From Imbricaverruca yamaguchii (Eukaryota > Arthropoda > Thecostraca > Neoverrucidae), in contig JAOTOL010001662.1 in the NCBI GenBank assembly GCA_034440575.1, positions 4,061,001-4,125,000 of the forward strand: a DNA stretch of 64,000 bases. Direction: 5' to 3'. Of the stretch, positions 1 through 10,254 are shown piece after piece (position 1 is the first letter of the stretch; the number at the start of each line of letters is the position of its first letter). Position numbers and translations under genes: made by a program. The notes below the pieces were generated by a model. That model was given only the letters and a program-made list of their open reading frames with translations. It was not told the origin of the DNA and did no database searches.

Positions 1-138
1 TAATGTCGGAAAGCATTATCCTGCCGATAATTTACATATTTGGACAAAAGAGGCTGGGGGGGGGGGGAGGGAACGGTCTAAGAGTGTTGGGGGAGGTAGC
101 ACGAAATCCGTTGTCTGACAGCGTTTGACTTTGTGTCG

Positions 139-308
139 TTTATTGGGTGTTTCACGACGCAGTTTATACATGATTACGTCTAATGGCGCCGCCCATACTG
201 TCTCGCCGATGGGCCGGGGATTAGAAATGTCCTGAGTGGTGCAAGTGTTAAACCTGGGAACTTTGGTACCCAGAGCTCACCACCTTAACCACTCGGCCAT
301 CCGTGCCC
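139..308 (-). mobile_element. tRNA-derived SINE, family A, inside a TPC intron
   Basis: Read on the minus strand, the element starts with a tRNA-like head (GGCCGAGTGGTTAAGG A-box at the right end, then a degraded B-box). It continues into the body seen in the copy at 5208-5390 (ACATTTC..., CCGGCGAGACAGT, GGCGCCATTAG, CGTCGTGAAA) and ends in a short tail. It is flanked by a 17-bp target-site duplication at 122-138 and 309-325 that matches at 15 of 17 bases (CGTTTGA..., ...TGTGTCG). The right-hand duplication ends 11 bp before the first exon base at 337. The insertion therefore lies in the branch-point and pyrimidine-tract region of the TPC intron. Confidence 0.85.
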
Positions 309-336
309 CGTTTGATTATGTGTCGGCTTTGCGCAG

Positions 337-641
337 TGTCTGTACTACTTCTTCGCGGTGCTGGGCATGGAGCTGTTCGCGGGCCGCGTGTCGCCGACCC
401 GCTTCTCGCCGGGCGGCGCGTCCTCCTGCGGCGACAGCCGGCTGCGCGACACCGACTTCGGTCGGCTGCAGTACTGTGCCAACAACTTCAACGACCTGAC
501 GTCGGCGCTGACGGTGCTGTTCGAACTGATGGTGGTCAACCAGTGGCACGTGTTGGCCGACGGGTTCGCCGCCGTCAGCAGCCGCTGGGCACGCCTCTAC
601 TTCGTCGCGTTCCATCTGGCCTGCGTGGTGCTGGTGCTCAA
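337..641 (+). CDS. TPCN: Two-pore cation channel (TPC), internal exon: pore II and start of IIS6
   Basis: Part of a two-pore channel, the two-repeat voltage-gated-like family of endolysosomal membranes that conducts Na+/Ca2+ in response to PI(3,5)P2 or NAADP signalling. The exon begins after the acceptor GCGCAG (335-336) in phase 0 with CLYYFFAVLGMELF, the end of IIS5. An extracellular/luminal turret with a Cys pair follows. Then comes the family signature pore II, NNFNDLTSALTVLFELMVVN, followed by QWHV and the beginning of IIS6 (RLYFVAFHLACVVLVL). It ends in phase 2 at a GTAAGC donor (642). The two leftover bases AA join the C at 1403 to give Asn, which continues IIS6. Earlier exons lie outside the window to the left. 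Subtype is not resolved: the ELMVVN core fits TPC1, while VVNQWHV could also fit TPC3. Confidence 0.9.
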
Positions 642-1402
642 GTAAGCGGCACACCTGCCGGCTCACCTTTGTTGGCGGTGGCGAGTGTCAAGTGGACCCG
701 GCGATGGACCGGGCAATGAGAGTTTGCATGCGCAGGCTACAATCTGGGTCATTCGTCGGTTAGCGTTTTTGTTTGTTTTTGTTTTTTATCGTGAAAAAGT
801 TTACTGTTTTCCGTCGACACTTGTTTGGTTCTCTGTGATAATTTTTCAACGTCCTTTATAGCTTGGTTTTATGTTAGTTTTCGGCATACTCGACGCGCAA
901 TTTGTTCTATGGAGTTCGGCACCTCGTGCAGGAACTTCCACAATGCAAACCAGCATTTGTTATCAGCGTAGCGATTTAAGCCACAACAGTATTGAGGAAT
1001 CTCCTGATATTCTGTATGAATCGGTAGTTTACGTACTTCTCTTTTCCAAATGAAAATGTTCGCCATTGCAACCCACTTATAGATAATTTAAATGCACACT
1101 TCCGTGCCTTTATGCTGCCTGCTTTGCAAGTCGTGTTTACGGTATTATCAATGCGCTTAACTCCTACCCCTGGGAGTTAAGTGCATTGATAATGCTGATT
1201 GATAATATTGATAATACGCATCGACCAAACATGGTCGATGCGCCCCAAACCCAAATAGCGAACCAACCAACTCCCACCTCTATTCAAATACGACACGCTT
1301 ATCGAGCCGTGACTTGCGCCAGCACAGTAGGCTGGACTGTGCTGCCGGTGGTCAGTGGCACAGCAGCCGCCGTCGCAACTGACGCCGCTCTGCCCGCGCC
1401 AG
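642..1402 (+). other. TPC intron
   Basis: A GTAAGC donor at 642 and a CCAG acceptor ending at 1402 define an intron of 761 bp. The sequence is mostly AT-rich with T-runs near 770-790. An inverted pair, CTTAACTC...GAGTTAAG, lies around 1157-1181 next to the short hairpin listed separately. I see no coding potential. Confidence 0.8.
1214..1243. repeat. Short perfect hairpin GCATCGACCA / TGGTCGATGC
   Basis: Two perfectly complementary arms of about 10 bp are separated by three to four bases and followed by GCGCCCCAAACCCAAAT. Similar GGGCGCATCGACC hairpin tails occur at about 23745-23783, and degenerate ones at about 11003-11037 and 29966-29997. This is therefore a small dispersed repeat, probably the end of a SINE or MITE, and not a gene-specific structure. 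Confidence 0.5.
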
Positions 1403-1692
1403 CATATTCACCGCCTTCGTGCTGGAGGCGTTCATGCTGGAATTCGCCGCTGAGAAGACGAGCACCGAGACCAAGGTGGTGCAACAGATCACGCAGCTGG
1501 GGCTGGGCCTGGGCAGCTCGCTGCCGACGGCGGCGGCGGCGACGGCCGGCGGCGCCGACACGGACGGCCCGTACGCCACGCTGGTGGACAGCTACGAGCT
1601 GGACGCCGACCACGAGCGTCGTCCGACGACCGCCTCGTGCGGACAGCGCGACCTCTCCGCCACCACCGACGTCCGCTTCCACATCAGCCACC
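1403..1692 (+). CDS. TPCN: Two-pore cation channel (TPC), internal exon: IIS6 end and C-terminal linker
   Basis: Follows the acceptor CCAG at 1402. The C at 1403 completes an Asn codon with the last two bases of the upstream exon, so IIS6 reads through as CVVLVLNIFTAFVLEAFMLEF across the junction; the AF(I/V)LEAF motif is typical of TPC IIS6. The rest is a cytoplasmic linker: a charged segment EKTSTETKVVQQITQLGLGL, a Ser/Ala/Gly-rich stretch, then SYELDADHERRPTT and DVRFHISH. The exon ends in phase 1 at CACC|GTGAGT (donor at 1693). The single C joins GC at 5894-5895 to make Arg. GC content is very high (GCG/GCC alanine runs), unlike the surrounding intron DNA. Confidence 0.87.
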
Positions 1693-1964
1693 GTGAGTGT
1701 GCGGGCGTGGCGCGTGCAGCCGGCCGGCCCGGCTGTGTGGCCGGGTGTGGCTGGGTCGGCGTGTGGTGTGGCCACGGGTGGGGCGTGCGGCTGATGGCTC
1801 GACACGCCCCCCCCCCCCCACGGTCGCACTCCGGACCTCGGCCGGTCATGTTTCACCTGACAATTAAATGACCCTCATGCTGTGGTGATCGCTGTTTGTA
1901 GTTATGTCTATGACCTTTATTGAGACCTAGTGTTATATATATATACAAGATAAATGTATGTTCA

Positions 1965-1971
<7 letters not shown>

Positions 1972-2061
<90 letters not shown>

Positions 2062-2072
2062 GTATGTATATA
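1972..2072. repeat. (TA)n microsatellite with TATG tail
   Basis: An almost pure TA tract from 1972 to about 2048, followed by (TATG)5. It lies in the large TPC intron. Tyr-Ile open frames across it come from the repeat. Confidence 0.97.
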
Positions 2073-2382
2073 TGGAACGACAACTTGTGAAAACACAGCA
2101 ATGGGAGCATAATTTTAGTAGCAACGTTTCGGCACACGCCTTTATCAAGCTACCGACGATTTTACCGGAGGGTCTAAAAGCCCGCTTTTTTGGCCGATGG
2201 GCAATCTTAGTAGTAATTACGAAGTGAATGTCGATGGAAGGTTCCGTAATGTATGTCTTTTAATTGATGTGGTGGTATTGACCTATAACCGTAATTAATA
2301 TTTTACTTTAAATGCCTTTATAATGGCGTTGAACGCTGCCAAATGGCGTTGAAACGCTGTAATCACAAACATAGAAAATGTC

Positions 2383-2995
2383 AGTTGGACGATCTCGGTA
2401 ACTACTGCACCAAAATTTCGTGAAAATGGCTCTAAAATAAAATGTTAGCCATTTCCAGCCGATATAAATGGGTAGAAAGCCACGAAATCAGGGATTGAAA
2501 TTCGAGATTTTCCTGATGGATGATCTACGAAAGTAACCTACATAATTGCGCTAAGCACACACTGGTCGATGTCTTTTCACCGTGTTAGATGAATTGAGAT
2601 AGTTGAGGTAAGAATTAGCGTCTGAAATATAGAAATCCATCACATTGCAATTCAATTATAGTTGGGTTACATTACAATTTAATTAGAGATGGGTGATAAA
2701 TTTGTAGGAAGACTTCACGGTTGCACTGATTTCCGTGTGAAAAGTATATTCCATATTTCCTTGGTTAATTTTCTCTTGACTGCCTCAACTAATCTAATAC
2801 AGTGAAAAGGCATTGATTAGTGTGTGTTTGGCGCAATTCTGCCAGTTAATTTCGCAGATCGTCCATCGGGAAAATGGAATTTATATCCCTCATTTCGTAG
2901 CTTTCTACCAAATTATATCGGCTGCAAATGACTCGCCGTGCCCAACGACGACGTCGAAGTTTATTCTTGAGCCATGTTACTGAGATCGTTCACTG
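2383..2995. mobile_element. Foldback (long inverted repeat) MITE-like element
   Basis: The left arm (about 2383-2620) is the reverse complement of the right arm (about 2745-2995). Outermost bases GGACGATCTCGGTAAC pair with GTTACTGAGATCGTTC. Internal matches include AGCCGATATAA, GGTAGAAAGC(C/T)ACGAAAT, GATGGA(T/C)GATCT(A/G)CGAAA and GCGC(T/C)AA(G/A)CACACACT. Identity is roughly 80-85 percent by eye, with a loop of about 120 bp. There is no coding capacity, as in a non-autonomous foldback element. It lies in the large TPC intron. Confidence 0.75.
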
Positions 2996-3065
2996 GGCAA
3001 ACACGTGGGCATTTTAGACACTCCCCGATTTTACAGGCACAGGCATGCCAATATTTAACGCTTAT

Positions 3066-4480
3066 CATTTTTTAAACACAGGTCACGATACACAAATCAT
3101 ACAGCACTTCGCTTTCGCCGACACCGAGTAAACCAAATAGTGAAAAACAGTAAATTGGTAACAGCCAAATAAGTACGACAATGATGTCTAACCGGCCCCT
3201 TTTTAACATGTTCCACAATCTGTTCCGCTACAACACTTGCAATTTTGAAACTACCGGAAACACTATTGATATTCTCACGTATGGCAATATGCGCGGATTC
3301 CACCATCTTCCGACACCCTTTCTCAAGTCCACCACTAAGAACAGATGCTCCTTTTCAATTTGGGAGATGGTCTTCTTTATCGGCATGCGCCAACACGGCA
3401 TAACATCAGTCTTTGATATCTGATGTCTGAACGATGCTCCTCAATGCCCCTATCCCTAAGGATGCCCCCATCCCTAACGATGCCCCTATCCCCGCCCTGT
3501 TTCTCTATAGTACATCTTTTCCACATTATGTGCAAGACTACGCTTTTTCGTTCGCGTTGCGGGCCCCTTTCTTGACTGTCTGAGTTTGACCCCTGTGAGA
3601 CTGATGTTAATTGTGTTTTTAAGAATCGGGAGATGGTAACTACTCCCTGTGATTCCGGTACTGATATGCACCTTTTGTAAAAACTCATTGCTTGGCCTAT
3701 TTTCATGCACATCACCTTTCCCGCTTTTTGGTGCAACTTCACAATCAGACCTCTGGATATTTCAGCAACTTGAAAGACTCCTTGATGAAAGACAATTCTT
3801 CTGCAAGGTACTCGGGACTGCAGACTATGTATGGTCTTAAAAAAGCCCATTAGGGCTCATGTTTTTCATGGCTGTGACCCTCTCGAGCCACAGCCCAAAA
3901 AAATAAAAAAGGAAAATAAAAACAAAATATCGTTTTTGTTAGTGGGTTTTCTATACACTGAAAATGTGCATGTGCTGTCACAGCGCTTGATCATTGCGTC
4001 CAAAAAAGGAATATCGCCCTCATCTGTTTTTTTGACGTGAACTGAATCGATGGATGCACGGCGTTAATATTTGTGTTAACCGCATCGATATTAATGTCGT
4101 GATCAACAATCACCTGAAACGTCATCTACGTATCTTAGCCAAAGGGAGTTGGGGCCAATCATATATTGGTAATTGTCCGCCTGCAGGATTTCCGTACATC
4201 AACATACCAGAACGGGATTCAATGGTGAACCCATGGTGATACCACTGATTTAACGATATTCTTCTCCCTGAAACTGTAGTCTTCCAAATTCCACACATTT
4301 ACGCACGAGCTGTATGAAATGACTTGCGAACTGGAAACTCCAAATTATTTGGCTTGTCTAAGGCCCTAGAAACCGCTTCCATGGCTCCCCGATAGAGATA
4401 TTCGTGAACAAGAATTTCACGTCAAAGCTTCCCAGATTTTTACTGGTGAAGTCTATCTCTCGGATTTCACCTATAGTCCC
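3066..4480 (-). pseudogene. Penelope-like element copy 1: degenerate reverse transcriptase plus GIY-YIG region
   Basis: Read leftward on the minus strand. Near 4480-4370 comes EIDFTSKNLGSFDVKFLFTN (RT motif of the SFDV..LFTN type), then GITMGSPLNPVLV near 4240-4200. Next is SLWLRYVDD with the catalytic YVDD at 4121-4132, then DIPFLDAMIKR near 4010-3970. Beyond that the frame degenerates through ERGPQRERKSVV toward the GIY-YIG end and the segment RKMVESAHIAIRENINSVSG (about 3300-3240). Penelope-like elements are reverse-transcriptase elements of their own class that often carry a GIY-YIG endonuclease. Stops and frameshifts make this copy inactive. The part from 3066 to about 3800 is the inverted paralogue of copy 2 at 4640-5510. 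Confidence 0.85.
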
Positions 4481-4599
4481 CTGAATTCTTGATATGGCTA
4501 TCATTTATCTGCCCCAGCATTTCTGATAAAGGTTTTGCAATTTTTTTTCTCGACAGCTTGTGTGGAGCACTTCTGTCCCCGAAACATTTTGGCGCATGG

Positions 4600-5510
4600 G
4601 TGCCCCATATGTGTGAGATTTGGCAGTCCTCTCATGGAAGGCGTCCTTGGAGACTTCTATCAGGTGTTTATTCTAAAGGTGGTGTGCATGAAAAAGGTCA
4701 AGCAACGAGTTTTAACAAAACGGTGCATATCAGTACCGGAATCATAGGAGGCGTCACATCTCCCGATTCATAAACGGCAAAATTAACATCAGTCAAGCAG
4801 GATCATTATCAAAGACATGGTCAAGAAAGGGGCCCGCAACGTGAACGAAAAAGCATGGTCTACAGAATTCCTTGCGTAGGAGGATGTGGAAAAGGTTGAT
4901 CTGGGGAATCTGGACGAGGGATCTGGAAAGCTTCTGGAATTGGGGAGCATCGTTCAGACATGATACCATAGATTTTGTAAAGCTATGTTGGCGCATGTCG
5001 ATAAAGAAGACCATCTCCCAAATTGGAAAGGAGCATCTGTTCTTAGTGGCGGACTTGGGAATGGATGTCGGAAGATGGTGGAATCCGCGTATATTGCCAA
5101 ACGTGAGAATATCAATGGTGTTTCCGGTAGTTTCAAGATTGCAAGTGTTGTACTGGAACTGATTGTGAAATATGCTGATAAATGATAGGTTAAACATCAC
5201 TGTCGTAGGGGCGGGGATGGCCGAGTGGTTAAGGTGTCGGGCTATGGGTACCAAAGGTCCCGGGTTCGACTCCAGCGCCACTCAGGACATTTCCCAATCC
5301 CGCGGCCCACCGGGGAAACAGTGTGGTCGGCGCCATTAGTCGTGAATGTGCATAAAGTGTGTCGTGAACCAACCAATAAACAAACAAACAATCACTGTCG
5401 TACGTATTGTTTTCTTCGGTTTACTGTTTTTCACTATTTGGTTTATTCCGTCTCAGCGGATGCGATGTGCTGTATGATTAATGTCTCGTGACCTGTGCTT
5501 AAATATAGCA
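4600..5510 (+). pseudogene. Penelope-like element copy 2: truncated 3' half with GIY-YIG domain
   Basis: On the plus strand the GIY-YIG core is visible at about 4858-4960 as VYRIPCVGGCGKG, a stop, SGESGRG and then GEHRSDM: the VY.IPC..CGK...G.(S/T)GR...EH pattern of Penelope endonucleases. It continues through KEDHLPNWKGASVLSGG and CRKMVESAYIAKRENINGVS to about 5185. A TGA inside the GIY-YIG core and frameshifts mark it as dead. It is 5'-truncated, lies opposite to copy 1, and is interrupted by a SINE at 5208-5390, after which the element tail resumes at 5403-5510. Confidence 0.8.
5208..5390 (+). mobile_element. tRNA-derived SINE, family A, full length, with 12-bp target-site duplication
   Basis: The Leu/Ser-like tRNA head has A-box GGCCGAGTGGTTAAGG and B-box GGGTTCGACTCC. 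A body follows (ACATTTCCCAATCCCGCGGC, CACCGGGGAAACAGT, GGCGCCATTAG, GTCGTGAACCAACC) and the tail is (AAAC)n. The perfect duplication ATCACTGTCGTA stands at 5196-5207 and 5391-5402. The host is Penelope copy 2. In Penelope copy 1 the same place (about 3172-3188, reverse complement) is uninterrupted, so the empty site is preserved in the window. The tRNA head could be mistaken for a tRNA gene, but the attached body, tail and duplication show a SINE. Confidence 0.95.
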
Positions 5511-5621
5511 ATCATTAGTTACTCGCATGCCTGTAAATCGTCCGTAGTTTGAGAAAGATGTGAGCGGAAACGTTGCTGATCAAATTATTATCCGATTCCT
5601 CTGTGTTTTACATTATGTTCA

Positions 5622-5627
<6 letters not shown>

Positions 5628-5688
<61 letters not shown>
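5628..5688. repeat. (TA)n microsatellite
   Basis: A pure TA tract in the last TPC intron, about 200 bp before the terminal exon. Confidence 0.97.
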
Positions 5689-5691
<3 letters not shown>

Positions 5692-5893
5692 TTTTAAGTG
5701 TGTCGTACGATCTTTGCTGTGTTATTTTTCCGTAAATGACGGAAGTGTCTGAATGACCCATGTTGGATGATGTCTTCAATGGTAGCATTCCCACGGCACT
5801 CGGAAGCGTTGTTTCTTCGGTTGCAGGACACCTTTCCGACAGCCGTGGCGAGTTTGGCTAGCTGGCCTTGTTCACACGCCTGTGTGTTCCCAG

Positions 5894-5982
5894 GCCCTCG
5901 GAGTGTGGAGGTTATCCTACAGCGGATGTTCGAGTCTGATGAGACCCATTTAGCAGCGCAGCCGCCTGCCGGCTCTCAGTAG
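5894..5982 (+). CDS. TPCN: Two-pore cation channel (TPC), terminal exon
   Basis: Acceptor GTGTGTTCCCAG (ending 5893) starts an exon whose first two bases, GC, complete the Arg codon opened by the C at 1692. The sequence then reads PRSVEVILQRMFESDETHLA, a short Ala/Pro-rich end, and TAG at 5980-5982. The basic stretch followed by (K/R)M(Y/F)(E/Q) resembles the C-terminal tail of TPC1, where a basic patch precedes KMYQEE. The phase match and the motif make this the likely last exon although it is tiny and 4.2 kb from its predecessor. With the two upstream exons it totals 684 nt, an exact multiple of three. A longer open frame begins upstream at 5767, but its 5' part is intron. Confidence 0.72.
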
Positions 5983-6032
5983 CAGGCTTTGGACGACATG
6001 CACGCAGACTGCGAGAACTCGACCACCAGTGA

Positions 6033-6390
6033 CAAGATGTATTATCTATGTTCAATTTGGATTGCCAAGTGCGATGAAGCTGCACATATGTTATGCTCCG
6101 GGCAGTTCTCGATCGCTGTGTGCAGCTGATACGCCTATAATGTTTATGATAGTTTACTGGGAACTATTGCATAGCCTGTGTAGCTTGCGGAGGAGTTCCT
6201 TTGGGAACTTCTCTCATTGTAAACTCTCGATATTGAGAGCAACAAGTAATCGCTCTTTTTCGACTGGATGATGTCGGGATTGTATACATCTTGCAGTCAG
6301 CATTATGTTTATCTTGTTAACAATGTTGTAGTTTGTGGAGCCTTGAACCAGTTGTACCTGCATTGAACCGAACTGGCCAACAGTCAGCTA
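6033..6390 (+). repeat. Dispersed repeat block, copy 1
   Basis: Aligns along its length with 8464-8815 in the same orientation. Shared landmarks are TGTTCAA(T/C)TT, ATGAAGCT(G/A)CAC, TATGTTATGCTCC, GCAGTTCTCGATC, GGAGTTCCTTTGGGAA, TTGAGAGCAAC, GATG(G)TGTCGGG and ACATCTT(G/A)CAGTCA. Divergence is roughly 20-25 percent by eye, with small indels. No coding potential; probably an unclassified transposon fragment or an old local duplication. Confidence 0.8.
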
Positions 6391-8463
6391 TCTGCGAAAT
6401 GTGCCCCCTCCCCCAAAGCATATCCCGTGCTGCCTTTCATCATTCCAGCTTGGTTCCGTGTAATGTGATACCAGTGCATCTTCCTGTACCGCTGTTGATC
6501 GGCGTACCACCCTGCACGTTGTTATTGTTCGGACCAACTGAGGTCGCATTGGAGAACTGCGAATTCCGCCACCCGAATCCATGACGTCGTTAGATACCGC
6601 ATTTAAACGTTTCTTTCAACCGTTATGCTATGTTATCGTAGGGAAGACAGATTGTGGCTCCTTGAAAGCAGAATAAGGCTACATATTTTTTGGCCAAGGA
6701 ATGTTGTATTTCTGCGTGCAAATAGATTATATCAGTTACCAATTCAACCGTAGATTATGGAACATTTGGACACAAAGTACCCAATGAGGGAATATTTTTT
6801 TGATTCCGATGCAATCGTTCTTCATGAAAAATAACATGCAGCATTACTTGCAAGCTCGGGTAAAAATATGTCATCTTGTGTTGTTTTATTTTTGGTGCGC
6901 GAGGGTAGCGCCGTTTATTTTCACAGCTCCGGTTGTTACTGTGCTGTGCATGCGATCTCCATATTAATCTGGCCATGTTGCGTGTGTCCGCTGTTTCTCG
7001 GACATGCTCTCCCATATATACATGTACCTATGCAGATCTGGCCGAACATTTGGCTGTGCTATCTATATGTTATCGGTTGCTTGCGCGACAGGGAAATGGT
7101 GAAAGGGTAATGGTTTGGCTAGGTGCAGAAAAAGCTCTCCATTCCACTCAAATGCAGACTAATTGTGTTTGTTTCGGAGCAACCGGGGCACGTACTTGCG
7201 GTTCGAGTAGCCGTAGGATGCAAGGCTTGGTTGTGTGTGTGTGTGTTGTGTTCTCGGATCAGTTTGGTGCGAGGTTTAAGCCGAGTGCACGCGCGGCGCC
7301 TGCCGGCGATGTCGCAGCTCCTAGTTAGACACCACAGCTCGTGGGCAGGTTGCACCTACGCTGTCCGATTTATCACAACTTGCGCTGCTCGAATAGTAGT
7401 CCCAACTGCTTTATCCACTTGGAAACTGAACCTTAAAATAGTCGGCGTATATTTAGAGTGTGTTCCAGTTCACTGGCGTACCATTCTGCTGCGCGTTTAA
7501 GCGGGTATCGGATGGTGAGTTAAGCCCCTCGCCACGCGTGTGTCGGTTCTTGCCTCTCCCCAACCGATCACGTCGGCCCGCATCCTCGGCTGGGATTTGT
7601 TGCGCCCAGACAGCACCGTTTATGAGCTGTGGCTATAACGTAAGCCCGACGTAGGAAATACTATGACGTGTCGGAGATCAGCAAAACAAAGACATCTCAG
7701 ATTTAATAGCAGCAGTTGTGTCTCAATAACTCAATATTGCAGTTGTTGTGGTAGTAAATAAGCAAGTTGTTTCCTCGCTACAGGAGAATCTCAAAACCAC
7801 CAGGTGTTTGTAGCGGATACCGTTCTAACGCAACAGACCCATAGTTATGGAGTGCGTTGGTGTGCGCTGAAAGTGTCTTTTGTTTCTGTAAGGATTGTTA
7901 CGTGAGTTGCAGGCGAAATCATTGTTGCTTATTGACATATTTACGTGTGACCTCTGGTGGCTTGTCATGACAGGTATGTTATTTGCTCACTGTGATGCAC
8001 GGGCGTTTGTGAGTTGCATTTGTTCAAAGCCGGCGTTGACAGCTTGTGTCTGAAATGGGGTGATCTGCCTGAAATGTTACATCTTTATATTTGATCGTTT
8101 CTTGCTCGATTGAATTTCCCCGCTTTGCCAGTAGCGAAATCGTTATATTGCTGGCGTGATATACACAAACACGAATATATATTCAACTCGGCTTGCTTGC
8201 AGATGTTCCTTGGGTTAATTGGCGCTTGGTTCACTTCGTCATGCTACGGATTTCGGCAGGATGTTATGCTATTGTGAAAATATATGAGGTAAATGAAGAG
8301 GAAAGGAAATGGTTTGTCTCTGACGTCTTCCATGGTGGTCGTGGAAGTAGATAAAAAACATGAACGCTATGCCTTGATGAATATGACCTAGTCAGGAAAT
8401 TTCAGTTTGTTGAATGTATTTGCTGGCCGTATCACGTGAAAATTAATACAAATTTGGGATTTT

Positions 8464-8815
8464 CAGTATGCATTATCTCTGTTCAACTTACACTGTCAAA
8501 TGTTATGAAGCTACACGTATGTTATGCTCCAAGCAGTTCTCGATCACCTTATACAGTTGATGTACTTACAATGTACATCATAACAATTTACTGGTAACCA
8601 TAGCATGATCTTCGTGACTTCCGGAGTTCCTTTGGGAATTTTTATTGGGAACTACGGATGTTGAGAGCAACGCGTTTCGCCATTTTTTATCTGAATGGTG
8701 TCGGGCTTGCACACATCTTACAGTCAACAATATATGTATCGTGTTAGCAATGCAGTTGTGAGGACCTTTCCTACCTGTATTGAAAGGAACTGGTAAACTT
8801 CGTTATGTGCTAATT
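8464..8815 (+). repeat. Dispersed repeat block, copy 2
   Basis: Partner of 6033-6390, in direct orientation about 2.4 kb away. Outside the shared block the flanks do not resemble each other, which suggests transposition rather than a simple tandem duplication. Confidence 0.8.
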
Positions 8816-9399
8816 GCAGCAATGCCAAGCAAACTATTGTTGCTGAATAAACCTTGGTCAAGCTTTCGACTTTGTGTCCATCTTTTTGTGTCGATTGTAG
8901 TGAGTGTATTTGTGATGTGATCGTTTTGCCGAACCATTCAAATTGTTGGAACTGGTCGCCGTGTCGTCAAAATGCGCCCGCCCTGTACGCGCCTCACGCG
9001 ACCACGTTTTTCCAGCGTAAAATACCGGCGTTAGCCTCGATGATTTTACGTCTAAAAAACAACAGCTAGTGGTTATGCTCCCACTTCTCCAGGCCTAGCC
9101 ATTAGCTATGTGGTACAACGTGACACCACTCCCCCCCCCCCCGTCGCCTCCAAAATATCGCAAGCATTCTCTCTCGGAAGGAAGGCTGTCCAGCTGAGGG
9201 AACCGGACGACTTGTGGCCATCTGCTGCTTATGCAAGTTCTGTGGTATTATTTATGTGAACGTTAGCATAATTAACTAAAATGTTCGTCATACCATATCA
9301 GAAAAAGCATAGGAATGCACCCCTATGTTTGCGAGTAAGTGTTTATGTGCAGATAAGAAAACGTGTGCTCAACTAATTTTTTTTAATCGACTCAGTGAC

Positions 9400-9680
9400 T
9401 CATAGATCTGGAGATCTGATTCGACTCGCGACTCAGACTTACAGACATTTGAATTGATTCAGATCCGACTCAGTGGTACGAGACTCATGAGCCATATGAT
9501 TCAGTGTGCACTGTCCTGGCATTATATTTGAATGATTGACTCATGATTCGCCTATTTTTTCCAGAAAGATCTGATTCAGCTCACGACTTAAGATATATTT
9601 TGTGGAAAATAATCGATTCAACTCGCAACTCATCCAAAAACGATTGATTCATGAGTCGATTCTCGATTCAACTAGCGTCT
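9400..9680. repeat. Degenerate repeats of GATTCRACTCRCGACTC
   Basis: Variants of GATTCGACTCGCGACTC, GATTCATGAGTC and TGACTCATGATTCG recur about ten times in 280 bp. Many contain TGACTCA or TGAGTCA-like cores (AP-1-like). The simplest reading is a decayed minisatellite. Confidence 0.5.
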
Positions 9681-10254
9681 AGCACAAGTCTGCAGGTAAG
9701 CGGGTTCTCGTCTTTGAGATACTCTTGACTAACTCGTGTATACCCTTGTGGTTGTCCCACAAAAACGTCAACTATTCGTGTTCTTGGTAACAGACAAAGA
9801 TATAGCGCTGCTACGATAACAACACGAGGAAATGAAGACGTGCATCTATTAACACATCGGACGCCGTCAAAAATGGCACCGTTGCCAGGAGCAAGGGGAC
9901 ATTGGCAAAGGTGTTGGAAGGTGGTGTGTCACTATCCAATAGGACAAATAATGATGACAGCGAAACTTTTCAGGCGTTTAGAAAGGGAAGCCACCTTTCG
10001 TTTCTATAGAAGAAAAAATAAATCGGTAGATGTAGAAACTGCGGGATGTAAAATAGACTGACCGGCCGCCGAGCCTTCGAGGTCACAAAGATTTCGTCGG
10101 CGCTTCGCCATAGCCGATCTCGGCCTCTGGCCCTGAAGGCATTGACCTAGGGCCATCCATTTTTCCTCCGGTGTTCACTACAGCAGTACTCTTCTCTCCA
10201 AATTGTGTCCTAACTTCAGTAGTTACCCAGGTCTTATAAGAGGAGTCCCCTCCC

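Noticed and set aside
5212..5283. tRNA gene (Leu/Ser-like, with A- and B-box)
   Set aside because: It is the head of a SINE with body, tail and target duplication; the acceptor stem does not close.
9400..9680. AP-1 enhancer cluster
   Set aside because: TGACTCA-like cores are part of a decayed repeat unit; no other regulatory evidence.
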